Shown piece by piece: positions 7,278 to 14,030 of a stretch of DNA of 18,655 nt. The position numbers and the translations under genes were made by a program. This DNA comes from Rhodobacterales bacterium (GTDB lineage Bacteria > Pseudomonadota > Alphaproteobacteria > Rhodobacterales > Rhodobacteraceae), in NCBI GenBank assembly GCA_025357355.1, contig JANXPK010000541.1, positions 1 to 18,655 on the forward strand, written 5' to 3'. The notes beneath the pieces were generated by a model. It searched no databases. It saw only the letters and a list, made by a program, of their open reading frames with translations, and had not been told where the DNA came from. The stretch's first letter is position 1. Each line of letters starts with the position of its first letter.

Positions 7278-7787
7278 GTGATTGGCAGCATCGTCGATCT
7301 TGATGTTGAAGCCATCGTCAATGCTGCCAATCAAAGCCTGCTGGGCGGCGGCGGCGTCGATGGTGTCATCCATCGTACCGCTGGTCCCGGTCTCTTGGAG
7401 GAATGCCGGAGCGTTGGCGGCTGTTTGCCCGGTGAGGCCAAGTTGACCGCCGGTCACAACTTGCGCGCCCGCTGGGTCATCCACACGGTCGGGCCGATCT
7501 GGCGCGGCGGTCAGAATGGCGAAGATGCCGTTCTGGCGTCGTGTTATCGCAACGCGCTGACACTCGTCTTGTCGCAGGGATTGGCCTCCGTCGCCTTTCC
7601 GGCAATCGCCACGGGCGTTTACGGCTTTCCCAAAGACCGCGCGGCAGAGATTGCGGTGACCACCATCATCGAGGTGTTGGCCGCTGTACCCTCACCGGTT
7701 GATGTCATCCTTTGCGCGTTTCCGGCACGTGATGGTCGATTCATAGAACGTGCTATCATCCGATCTCGCGCCCGTGGCGCACCCTGA
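7278..7787 (+). CDS. Macro-domain protein (ADP-ribose / O-acetyl-ADP-ribose hydrolase-like)
   Basis: A 169-residue macro domain of the YmdB/MacroD type, which removes acetyl groups from O-acetyl-ADP-ribose or ADP-ribose from proteins. Motifs seen are AIVNAANQSLLGGGGVDGVIH (12-32), the catalytic-loop region with N15 and N18, VIHTVGP (68-74), and GVYGFP (113-118) at the diphosphate loop. The N-terminus is odd: the usual GD-I-T segment reads G-S-I-V, so the aspartate that normally contacts adenine is replaced by serine. No ATG exists upstream of the domain before the metK stop. The GTG at 7278 is the best start but has no clear ribosome binding site, so it may rely on coupling to metK. Probably same transcript as metK. 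Activity is not assured. Confidence 0.82.
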   Translation: MIGSIVDLDVEAIVNAANQSLLGGGGVDGVIHRTAGPGLLEECRSVGGCLPGEAKLTAGHNLRARWVIHTVGPIWRGGQNGEDAVLASCYRNALTLVLSQGLASVAFPAIATGVYGFPKDRAAEIAVTTIIEVLAAVPSPVDVILCAFPARDGRFIERAIIRSRARGAP

Positions 7788-7792
7788 AGACA

Positions 7793-7887
7793 ATTTTTCT
7801 GCGAAAAATCACGGTCCCGAATCTTCTGCGGCGATTCACTCTGGTTTTTCGCAGAAAAACCGCCCACAGGGTTTTTCGCAGAAAAAT
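7793..7887. repeat. Three copies of palindrome TTTTTCGCAGAAAAA
   Basis: A 6+3+6 palindrome occurs three times between the macro-domain gene and queF: TTTTTCTGCGAAAAA (7794-7808, inverted orientation, flanked A/T), TTTTTCGCAGAAAAA (7845-7859, with G/C flanks making 7-base arms), and TTTTTCGCAGAAAAA again (7872-7886). A degraded fourth copy may lie at 7821-7836. Centres are at 7801, 7852 and 7879. The last copy ends 11 bases before the queF ATG and borders its GAGAG ribosome binding site. AT-rich palindromes in GC-rich surroundings suggest a protein-binding site or a dispersed genomic repeat. The arms are too short and centred on three bases for strong terminators, although each hairpin ends in a T-run on one strand. 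Confidence 0.8.
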
Positions 7888-7897
7888 CGAGAGCGCC

Positions 7898-8362
7898 ATG
7901 ACCCAAACCGACGTTTCTGGCTTGACCCAACTGGGTCAAAGCACCGCTTTGCCCGCCTCGCCGGATCAGGCGGTGCTGGAGCGGGTGCCCGCTGGCCATG
8001 CCGGCACACTCTACGTCGTCCGTTTCACCGCACCCGAGTTCACCTCACTCTGCCCGATGACCGGCCAGCCCGACTTTGCCCATATCGTCATCGACTACAT
8101 CCCGCGTGACTGGCTGGTCGAAAGCAAATCGCTGAAACTGTACCTGGCGTCGTTTCGCAACCATGGCGCGTTCCACGAGGATTGCACGCTCGACATCGGC
8201 AAGAAGCTGGTGGGTCTGCTCGCCCCCGAATGGCTGCGCATTGGCGCCTATTGGTTCCCGCGCGGCGGCATTCCCATCGATGTGTTCTGGCAGACCGGCG
8301 CGCCGCCAGCGGGTGTCTGGCTCCCCGATCAGGGCGTGGCCCCCTATCGTGGGCGGGGGTGA
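7898..8362 (+). CDS. queF: NADPH-dependent 7-cyano-7-deazaguanine reductase QueF
   Basis: QueF reduces the nitrile preQ0 to the amine preQ1, the last free-base step before insertion into queuosine tRNAs. The 154-residue length fits the single-domain (type I) form. The active-site cysteine is C52 in SLCPMTGQPD, with D59 nearby. The QueF signature ESKSLKLYLASFRNHG (75-90) marks the NADPH site, and FHEDC (92-96) holds the substrate-binding Glu94. Start ATG 7898 follows GAGAG. I see no preQ1 riboswitch; the leader holds the AT-rich palindromes. The stop is three bases before the trmB start, so queF and trmB are cotranscribed tRNA-modification genes. Confidence 0.96.
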   Translation: MTQTDVSGLTQLGQSTALPASPDQAVLERVPAGHAGTLYVVRFTAPEFTSLCPMTGQPDFAHIVIDYIPRDWLVESKSLKLYLASFRNHGAFHEDCTLDIGKKLVGLLAPEWLRIGAYWFPRGGIPIDVFWQTGAPPAGVWLPDQGVAPYRGRG

Positions 8363-8365
8363 CCC

Positions 8366-9055
8366 GTGAACGAAGCTGCAACCGAACGGCGCAATTTCTA
8401 TGGCCGCATCCGCGGCAAGACCATGCGCGCGTCGCAGAAGACCTATCTGGCCGAGGATCTTGGTCCCCTCACCTTGCCAATGATCACCCGTGAAGAAAAC
8501 CCCGAACGCCGCCCGCTTGACCTGCAACAATTCGGGGGCAAACTCCTGTGGCTGGAGGTTGGCTTTGGCGGCGGCGAGCATCTGGTGCACATGGCGGCCA
8601 CCCATCCCGAAGTGGCGCTGATCGGCTGCGAACCCTTCGTCAACGGCATCGCCATGCTTCTGGGCAAGATGCGTCAGGCCCATCTGACCAACCTCGCCAT
8701 CCACCCCGGCGACGTGCGCGACCTTTTCGAGGTGCTGCCAGTGGCCAGCCTGCAGAAGTGCTTTCTGAACTATCCCGACCCCTGGCCCAAGGCCCGCCAC
8801 CATCGCCGCCGCTTTGTCACCCAAGGCTATCTCGCCGCCCTCGCCCGCGTCATGCTGCCGGGGGCAGAGTTTCGCATCGCAACCGACATTCCCGACTATG
8901 TCCGCCAAGCGGTTGAGGAAGGGCCCAAGGCGGGCTTCGTCCTGATGGCGCAGGGCGACACGGCTTGGGGTGACTGGCCCTCGACCCGCTACGAACAAAA
9001 GGCGCTGCGCGAGGGGCGCCAGCCGCATTACCTGACCTTCCGTCGGGGCCCCTAG
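8366..9055 (+). CDS. trmB: tRNA (guanine-N7-)-methyltransferase
   Basis: TrmB methylates G46 of tRNA at N7 using SAM. The 229-residue protein has the SAM-binding motif LWLEVGFGGGEHL (61-73), a second motif IGCEPFVNGI (86-95) and the family signature NYPDPWPKARHHRRRF (135-150), with TDIPDYV further on. It begins with GTG at 8366, three bases after the queF stop; the GGGGGTGA just upstream is its ribosome binding site and contains the queF stop, so translation is coupled. It uses the product of metK encoded 1.1 kb upstream. Confidence 0.96.
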   Translation: MNEAATERRNFYGRIRGKTMRASQKTYLAEDLGPLTLPMITREENPERRPLDLQQFGGKLLWLEVGFGGGEHLVHMAATHPEVALIGCEPFVNGIAMLLGKMRQAHLTNLAIHPGDVRDLFEVLPVASLQKCFLNYPDPWPKARHHRRRFVTQGYLAALARVMLPGAEFRIATDIPDYVRQAVEEGPKAGFVLMAQGDTAWGDWPSTRYEQKALREGRQPHYLTFRRGP

Positions 9056-9088
9056 ACCCTTCGCACAATCCCCCCTACCCTGCACCGC

Positions 9089-9736
9089 ATGTGCGGGCGC
9101 TTCACCATCACCCATCCGAACGAGGCGCTGGCGGCGCTGTTCGACGCCGCCTTGGGCAATGACCTGCCGGAAAGCCCGCGCTTCAACATCTGCCCGACCA
9201 ATCCGGTTGCCGTCCTCACTTCCGAGGGTGGTAGGCGCCTGCGGACCATGCGCTGGGGCCTGATCCCGCCGTGGTACAAAAGCCCGACCGACGGCCCCCT
9301 GATCATAAACGCCCGCGCCGACACCGTCGCGGAAAAACCGGCTTTCCGCGAGGCGATCCGCCAGCGCCGCTGCATCCTGCCCGCATCGGGCTTTTACGAA
9401 TGGAGTGCTGGGCCGAACGGCACCCGGCTGCCGTGGTACATCACCCGGACCGACGGCGCACCCATGGCCTTTGGCGCGCTTTACTCACATTGGGGCGACA
9501 TTGACACAGTGGCCACCGTGACCGTGGACGGCGGCCCCAACATGGCGGGCATCCATGACCGTGAGCCGGTCATACTGGAGGCGGCCGACTGGCCCTTGTG
9601 GCTGGGCGAAGCGGGGCATGGCGCGGCGCTCTTGATGAAGCCCACGGTGGCGCGGGTGGTGCAGGCGCACCGCGTGGATGTGGCGGTCAATTCCAACCGC
9701 GCCTCCGGCCCTGAATTGATCGCGCCGCTGGAATGA
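9089..9736 (+). CDS. YedK/HMCES-like SOS-response-associated protein (abasic-site DNA-protein crosslinker)
   Basis: The SRAP family forms a thiazolidine crosslink through its N-terminal cysteine with abasic sites in single-stranded DNA, shielding them from cleavage. This 215-residue protein begins MCGRFTIT, so Cys2 is exposed after methionine removal. Expected active-site residues are present: N74-A-R in LIINARADT, E104 in SGFYEW and H156 in GIHDREP. The region before the histidine (VTVDGGPNMAGIHDREPVIL) departs from the common T-x-A-N...HDRMP pattern, so DNA contacts may differ. Start ATG 9089 is fixed by the required Met-Cys. The stop overlaps the start of the sulfotransferase gene by four bases (ATGA), so the two are translationally coupled. 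Confidence 0.92.
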   Translation: MCGRFTITHPNEALAALFDAALGNDLPESPRFNICPTNPVAVLTSEGGRRLRTMRWGLIPPWYKSPTDGPLIINARADTVAEKPAFREAIRQRRCILPASGFYEWSAGPNGTRLPWYITRTDGAPMAFGALYSHWGDIDTVATVTVDGGPNMAGIHDREPVILEAADWPLWLGEAGHGAALLMKPTVARVVQAHRVDVAVNSNRASGPELIAPLE

Positions 9737-10404
9737 CAGGTTATGTCATCTGCGCCACGCCACGCTCGGGCTCGACGCTGCTGTGTCACCTGCTGCGCGC
9801 CTCGGGCGTGGCGGGGTGGCCGGAATCGTGGTTTCGGGGCGCGGACCGGGCGGGTTATGCCACGGACTGGGGGGTGGCGGCGCGGGGCCCCGATTATGCT
9901 GCCGCCGTTCTGCGGGCCGGGCGCGGGCCGAACGGCGTCTTTGGGCTGCGGTTGATGTGGGACAGCCTGGTCGAGGAGGAATTGGCCGCGCTGGGCCCGT
10001 TGCGGTTCATCTGGCTGAGGCGGCAGGATCTGGTGGCTCAGGCCATCAGCCGCCACCGGGCCGAGGTCAGCGGCACCTGGCATCTGGGCTTTGAAGAGGC
10101 GGCGCAGCCGGTAGAGCCGGCCTATGATCGCGCCCGGATTGCCCACTGGATGGCCGAGGCGGTACGGGACAACCTTGCCTGGCAGGGTTGGTTCGCAGGA
10201 AGGGGCATCACCCCACTATGCCTGACCTATGAAGCCTTGGCCGATGACCCGGGCACCGTGGCGCAAACGGTGCTGGATCATCTGGGGCTGGTCGCCGCGG
10301 CGCCGCTGGTTGCGGGCAACCGGCGCATGGCGGATGCCCAGTCCGCCGCCTGGGTGAGGCGATTTCGCGCCGAGGGTGTTGAGCCTGACAGAGCGGGGTG
10401 CTAA
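9733..10404 (+). CDS. Stf0-like sulfotransferase
   Basis: A 223-residue PAPS-dependent sulfotransferase resembling the Stf0 (trehalose 2-sulfotransferase) family. The 5'-phosphosulfate loop is VICATPRSGSTLLCHLL (5-21). The acidic WPESWF (29-34) sits where Stf0 has its catalytic glutamate. The 3'-phosphate-binding segment is IWLRRQDLVAQAISRHRA (93-110). LTYEALADDP (about 168-177) is also typical. The acceptor cannot be read from sequence: Stf0-like enzymes in proteobacteria are often poorly characterised. The ATG overlaps the preceding stop codon. The end of the gene overlaps the putative promoter of tRNA-Gly. Confidence 0.85.
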   Translation: MTGYVICATPRSGSTLLCHLLRASGVAGWPESWFRGADRAGYATDWGVAARGPDYAAAVLRAGRGPNGVFGLRLMWDSLVEEELAALGPLRFIWLRRQDLVAQAISRHRAEVSGTWHLGFEEAAQPVEPAYDRARIAHWMAEAVRDNLAWQGWFAGRGITPLCLTYEALADDPGTVAQTVLDHLGLVAAAPLVAGNRRMADAQSAAWVRRFRAEGVEPDRAGC

Positions 10405-10407
10405 TCA
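10379..10407 (+). promoter_or_regulatory. Candidate tRNA-Gly promoter inside the sulfotransferase 3' end
   Basis: TTGAGC (10379-10384), a 17-base spacer and TAATCA (10402-10407) would start transcription at about 10413-10415, one to three bases before the mature tRNA 5' end. The -10 box overlaps the sulfotransferase stop codon at 10402-10404. This would make tRNA production independent of the long upstream gene run. Confidence 0.45.
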
Positions 10408-10415
10408 GGTCTGGC

Positions 10416-10489
10416 GCGGGTGTTGTGTAATGGTAAGACCTTAGCCTTCCAAGCTAAAGACACGGGTTCGATTCCCGTCACCCGCTCCA
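10416..10489 (+). tRNA. tRNA-Gly (anticodon UCC), CCA encoded
   Basis: A complete cloverleaf can be drawn. The acceptor stem GCGGGTG (10416-10422) pairs with CACCCGC (10479-10485). The anticodon stem TTAGC (10441-10445) pairs with GCTAA (10453-10457) around loop CTTCCAA, giving anticodon TCC at 10448-10450. The T arm has CGGGTTCGATTCCCG (10463-10477). The discriminator is T10486, followed by encoded CCA (10487-10489). UCC reads GGA and GGG codons. The 3' end lies three bases from the stop codon of the convergent GST gene, and no T-rich terminator is visible. Confidence 0.97.
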
Positions 10490-10492
10490 CCT

Positions 10493-11140
10493 TCAGATCT
10501 TTGGGACATCCGGCAATTGCGGCGCATCCAAGCCCTCGAACGGGTCGGCCCAGGCCGGCAATGTCAACAACCGGTCATGGCAGGCCTTCACCGCCGGATA
10601 GTCGGCCAGCGGCAGATCGGCCAGATCGGCATGGGGCAGCACACTCGCCACGCGGAAATCGGCATAGGACAGCCCGTCATCCAGCAGAAAATCACGACCG
10701 TGCAAATGGCCGTTCAACTGTGCCGCCGCTTCGGAAAATCCTGCCAACCCCTCGGCCAGAAAGTCGGGCCGGATTGGTCCCAGGCCATAGCGCTGCCTGG
10801 TTACCCGCTCCCAATGCACCAGATCAGCGGCCCGCACGAAGTAATTGTGCCCCCACGACAACCAGCGGATCAGGTCCGGCAAGCCACCCCCGCTGCGCCA
10901 GAATGCGGACCCCATGATTTGCGACAACCGGCACGCGATCGCATCCGCTTCCCACAGCGGCGCCCTGCCCTCCTCCTCCAGAATCGGAATGCGCAGCGAT
11001 GGGTTCAGCTTGCGGAAGCGTTCGGAATGCGCCGGGTCGAATGGTGCCGCAAAGCAGTATTCGACCGGCGCCTTCAGGTAACGCGATGCCGCAACCGCAA
11101 GCCGTGGGTTGACGTTGCGGCTGAAATGCAGGCGCAGCAC
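10493..11140 (-). CDS. Glutathione S-transferase family protein
   Basis: A 215-residue protein with GST architecture. A thioredoxin-like N-terminal domain runs MLRLHFSRNVNPRLAVAASR..., with Ser7 as the candidate thiol-activating residue, cis-Pro52 in RIPIL, and E65-A-D-A-I in place of the usual Glu-Ser-x-Ala-Ile glutathione-binding segment. An all-helical C-terminal domain follows from about residue 90. I chose GTG at 11138-11140 because it gives the standard N-terminus and follows AGGGGTGA closely. That site contains the stop of the VOC gene, only one base upstream, so the two are translationally coupled. Substrate unknown. Confidence 0.88.
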   Translation of the reverse strand: MLRLHFSRNVNPRLAVAASRYLKAPVEYCFAAPFDPAHSERFRKLNPSLRIPILEEEGRAPLWEADAIACRLSQIMGSAFWRSGGGLPDLIRWLSWGHNYFVRAADLVHWERVTRQRYGLGPIRPDFLAEGLAGFSEAAAQLNGHLHGRDFLLDDGLSYADFRVASVLPHADLADLPLADYPAVKACHDRLLTLPAWADPFEGLDAPQLPDVPKI

Positions 11141-11141
11141 C

Positions 11142-11546
11142 TCACCCCTGCACGGCCGCCGGGTCCATCCACAACGGCTCGAACACATTGCCATCAGGGT
11201 CGTTGAAGGTGCGGCTGTACATGAAGCCAAGGTCCTGCGCGGGCTTCGGCTCGGACCCGCCGGATTTCAGCGCCGCCGCAGTGATCTGGTCGACGCCGTC
11301 GCGGCTGTCCTGCGACAAGGCGATCAGCACGCCGGTTCCCTTGGCGGGGTCCGCCAGGGGCTTGGTCGCAAAGCCCTGAAACCGCTCGTGGTTGAGGATC
11401 ATGAAGAAGATCGCGTCCGACACCACGACGCAGGCGGCAGTCGGGTCAGAGAATTGTTCGTTGATCGTATATCCCAGCGCCTGAAAGAACTTGCGGCTGC
11501 GGGCAACATCGGTGACCGGGATATTGACGAAAATCATCTTCGGCAT
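11142..11546 (-). CDS. VOC-family (glyoxalase / bleomycin-resistance-like) protein
   Basis: A 134-residue protein with the paired beta-alpha-beta-beta-beta modules of the vicinal-oxygen-chelate fold: MPKMIFVNIPVTDVARSRKFFQALGY at the start and FNDPDGNVFEPLWMD at the end, the latter supplying a metal-ligand glutamate. Members bind a metal and act as isomerases, dioxygenases or drug-binding proteins; small ones of this kind are usually uncharacterised. ATG 11544-11546 follows GAAGGAA eight or so bases upstream, a strong site, so the longer open frame beginning near 11609 is not used. It is coupled to the GST gene downstream, suggesting a shared detoxification role. Confidence 0.88.
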   Translation of the reverse strand: MPKMIFVNIPVTDVARSRKFFQALGYTINEQFSDPTAACVVVSDAIFFMILNHERFQGFATKPLADPAKGTGVLIALSQDSRDGVDQITAAALKSGGSEPKPAQDLGFMYSRTFNDPDGNVFEPLWMDPAAVQG

Positions 11547-11561
11547 GGCGGGTTCCTTCAC

Positions 11562-11587
11562 AATACATAGCCAACTTGCTAAGTAAT
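11562..11587. promoter_or_regulatory. Imperfect palindrome upstream of the VOC-GST pair
   Basis: Arms AATACATAGC (11562-11571) and GCTAAGTAAT (11578-11587) match as inverted copies at 8 of 10 positions around a 6-base centre. It ends 15 bases before the VOC ATG and is AT-rich against its surroundings, which fits an operator for a dimeric regulator such as an HxlR or ArsR type. No such regulator is encoded nearby. Confidence 0.35.
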
Positions 11588-11624
11588 ACGGGGCAACCGG
11601 CCTGCGCACAAGCCCTATTCCGGC

Positions 11625-12413
11625 TTACAGCAGCCCCTGCAGCAAAAGTGCGCCTCCCGACAGGAATGCAGCGGCAGTAAAGCCATAGGCGGCCAGTGCG
11701 ATCAGCCCCTGTCCCCACGTCATCGGCCGCTGAATTTCCAACAGCTGTTCCGAACGAACCAGCCCGCCCCAACTCATCAGGATGAAGAACAGGATGATGT
11801 AGGACTGGCTATAAAGCGCCAGCGCCGCCCCGATCAGCGTCATCGCGATGGACACCTGCCGCGTCGCCCAGGGCAGGTAGGTCTGGCACAGGATCTGCAC
11901 GATCCGCCCGCCATCGAGCGGCCAGAACGGCAACAGGTTGAAAAAGTTGAACGATCCCAGCACCATGCCGAACGCGTAAAGGTAGTCCGACACAGCGGCA
12001 CTGCGCACGAACAGCAGGTCTGACAGCGCGAATGCCAATCCCATGGGTGCCAGACAGATCGCCGGCCCCATCAACGCGATGAAGAACGCCCGCTCCTGAC
12101 TGGCGGGCACCTTGGAAGAGATCGCAACGCCGCCCAGAATCGGGATCAGCCGAAAACGGGCGTCGTCATGGCCGCAAACCCGGTAGGCCACGACATGGCC
12201 GTACTCGTGCAGCACCACCGCCAGAACCAGTGCCAGCCCGTAATCCAAGCCGTAATAGTAGACCGCAACCATGACCGCCAAAGCGCTCAGTCCAACCGCA
12301 TTGGCATCGAACCCTACGATGCGCAACCCGCGCTCTCCGGCCACGGCAAAGCCGCCGCGCAGGGCCAGCCAGGTCCCCGCCATCAGGCCCAACGCCACGA
12401 AAAGCGCGGTCAT
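11625..12413 (-). CDS. M50-family (site-2-protease-like) membrane metalloprotease
   Basis: A 262-residue multi-pass membrane protein with the M50 zinc-protease motifs: HEYGH at 69-73 (two zinc ligands and the catalytic glutamate) inside a hydrophobic helix, and NLLPFWPLDGGR (159-170), where the aspartate supplies the third ligand. About six membrane helices can be drawn. There is no PDZ domain, so this is not the RseP type; it resembles the short site-2-protease homologues sometimes called sporulation-factor-IVFB-like. The substrate is unknown. It is the last gene of the run that begins at fabA and lies 36 bases after the RDD gene, so is probably cotranscribed with it. Confidence 0.9.
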   Translation of the reverse strand: MTALFVALGLMAGTWLALRGGFAVAGERGLRIVGFDANAVGLSALAVMVAVYYYGLDYGLALVLAVVLHEYGHVVAYRVCGHDDARFRLIPILGGVAISSKVPASQERAFFIALMGPAICLAPMGLAFALSDLLFVRSAAVSDYLYAFGMVLGSFNFFNLLPFWPLDGGRIVQILCQTYLPWATRQVSIAMTLIGAALALYSQSYIILFFILMSWGGLVRSEQLLEIQRPMTWGQGLIALAAYGFTAAAFLSGGALLLQGLL

Positions 12414-12449
12414 CGCAGCGTCCGACGGCGTAGGACGACACGGCCCATC

Positions 12450-13208
12450 TCAGCCCCGCGTGACCGTCAGGCCCAGCATCCGGTCATAGCGCGTCGCCCC
12501 GCGCCAACGGATCAGCGGCAAGGCATAGAACCAGAACGCCACGACGATTACGGCCAGAATGCCGCCGACAAATGGCAGGATCGGAAGCTGTGCCATCCAG
12601 ACATAGGCCCCAGGCCCGATCACCGCGATCGCCACCAGACCAACACCTGCGATCAGACCGGGAATGGTCTTGAGCCCCTCGCGCCGGATACCCGGCACCG
12701 GCATCGAACCCACCACCCGCAATCCGAACAGCCGCTTGCCCGGCGTCCGGCCAAAGCGGCGCAACAGCATGCCGCCGACCACGATCAGCAACGCCTCGTT
12801 GATCAGCGATTGCGGCATCAGCGGCGCCACCGGATTGCCCTGCATGTCGGTCGGAACCGAGATGCTGCGTTGCGAACTTGTGTGCTCGGTCCGGGTGACA
12901 TCGTAGATCAGAACGGCCGTCGTGCCATTGTTGCGGCCATTGACGCGGGTGGTGCAGATCCAGCCGCTGTCGATGGTCTTGGGCGCCACGACCGCCAGCA
13001 GGCTTGGCGGTGCGCTGATCATTGCCACGCAATCAGAGGCAAGCATCCCGATTGCATCCAGCCGGACCTTGTCGGAGTTTCCCAAAAACGGCTGCAACAT
13101 CAATGTGCTGATCGCGACCACCAGAACATAGTCCACAACAACCGCCCCAACCCTGCGCCAGAAATAGCGCGGCGGAATGCTTGCGCCGGGCCCGGTCGCC
13201 TCGGTCAC
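12450..13208 (-). CDS. RDD-domain integral membrane protein
   Basis: A 252-residue membrane protein of the RDD family. The N-terminal segment YFWRRVGAVVVDYVLVVAIS (15-34) has the R...D arrangement, and RRFGRTPGKRLFGLRVVG (150-167) is the typical central motif. Between them a soluble loop (about 58-132) contains four cysteines at most and is probably outside the membrane. Two further hydrophobic segments lie around 180-205 and 207-230. Family members have no settled function; some are linked to ion homeostasis. It starts with GTG at 13206-13208, overlapping the fabI stop (GTGA), so its translation is coupled to fabI. Confidence 0.85.
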   Translation of the reverse strand: MTEATGPGASIPPRYFWRRVGAVVVDYVLVVAISTLMLQPFLGNSDKVRLDAIGMLASDCVAMISAPPSLLAVVAPKTIDSGWICTTRVNGRNNGTTAVLIYDVTRTEHTSSQRSISVPTDMQGNPVAPLMPQSLINEALLIVVGGMLLRRFGRTPGKRLFGLRVVGSMPVPGIRREGLKTIPGLIAGVGLVAIAVIGPGAYVWMAQLPILPFVGGILAVIVVAFWFYALPLIRWRGATRYDRMLGLTVTRG

Positions 13209-13993
13209 AGGCCCGCCGGTTGCGGCATGCCAAGGACGTGATAGCCGCCGTCCACCCGGATGATCTCTCCCGTGGTGCAGGCACCGTAGTCCGACGCCAG
13301 ATAAACCGCCGTTCCGCCGATCGACTCCAGCGTCGCATTGGCGCGCAGCGGCGCATTGGCCTCGGTATGGCGGAACGTCGCGCGCGCCCCGCCGATGGCC
13401 GCCCCGGCCAGTGTCTTCATCGGCCCGGGCGAGATGGCGTTGACGCGGATGCCCTGCGGCCCCAGATCGTTGGCCAGATAGCGCACCGCACTTTCCAGCG
13501 CCGCCTTGGCCACCCCCATCACGTTGTAATTGGGCGTCACGCGGTTGGAGCCCTGAAAGGTCAGCGTCAGCAGCGTCCCCCCGTCAGGCATCAATTCCGC
13601 CGCCCGCCGCGACACGTCGATGAAGCTGAAGCACGAGATGGCCAGCGAATTGGAAAAGTTGCCGCGCGTGGTGTTGATGAAGCGGCCGGTCAGCTCGTTC
13701 TTGTCGGAAAACGCGATGGCATGAACCAGAAAGTTCATCGTGCCCCAGCCCGCCTTGAGCGCGGCAAAGCAGGTGTCCAGCGAGGCGTCGTCCGTCACAT
13801 CGACCTCGACCAGAAAGTCTGACCCGACCGAGGCGGCCAGGGGTTCGACCCGTTTGCCGAAAGCCTCGCCCTGATACGAGAACGCAAGGTCCGCTCCCTC
13901 TGCCGCCAGTGCCTTGGCGATGCCCCAGGCGATGGAGCGATCATTGGCTACGCCCATGATCAGGCCACGCTTGCCCTTCATCAACTCGCCCAT
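13205..13993 (-). CDS. fabI: Enoyl-[acyl-carrier-protein] reductase (NADH)
   Basis: FabI carries out the last reduction of each fatty-acid elongation round, trans-2-enoyl-ACP to acyl-ACP. The 262-residue protein has the FabI-type cofactor loop GLIMGVANDRSIAWGIA (10-26) and the catalytic Tyr156-x6-Lys163 in PNYNVMGVAKAALESAVRYLA. RVNAISPGPMKTLA (183-196) follows. Phenylalanine (F146) stands where E. coli FabI has its first active-site tyrosine, Tyr146; the essential second tyrosine is kept. Start ATG 13991-13993 follows a GGGGGGAC stretch. It is 37 bases downstream of fabB and overlaps the RDD gene, so is part of the fab operon. Confidence 0.95.
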   Translation of the reverse strand: MGELMKGKRGLIMGVANDRSIAWGIAKALAAEGADLAFSYQGEAFGKRVEPLAASVGSDFLVEVDVTDDASLDTCFAALKAGWGTMNFLVHAIAFSDKNELTGRFINTTRGNFSNSLAISCFSFIDVSRRAAELMPDGGTLLTLTFQGSNRVTPNYNVMGVAKAALESAVRYLANDLGPQGIRVNAISPGPMKTLAGAAIGGARATFRHTEANAPLRANATLESIGGTAVYLASDYGACTTGEIIRVDGGYHVLGMPQPAGL

Positions 13994-14030
13994 GTCCGTC
14001 CCCCCAATGCCCGGATCTCGTGCCCGGATG

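Noticed and set aside
6132..7484. Open frame of 450 codons on the minus strand opposite metK
   Set aside because: Fully antisense to metK and to the start of the macro-domain gene, no recognisable domain, and typical of GC-rich codon bias producing long antisense frames.
7793..7887. CRISPR-like array
   Set aside because: Only three 15-base units, in mixed orientation, with unequal spacing (51 and 27 bases) and no cas genes.
7788..7897. preQ1 riboswitch before queF
   Set aside because: No preQ1-I or preQ1-II consensus core or pseudoknot partner near the ribosome binding site could be found.
7619..7999. Minus-strand frame with repeated FSAKN/FSQKN peptides
   Set aside because: The peptide repeats are just translations of the TTTTTCGCAGAAAAA palindrome, and the frame crosses two real genes.
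12168..13241. Plus-strand open frame of 357 codons, rich in His, Gln and Arg
   Set aside because: Antisense to the M50 and RDD genes, with composition typical of an out-of-frame translation.
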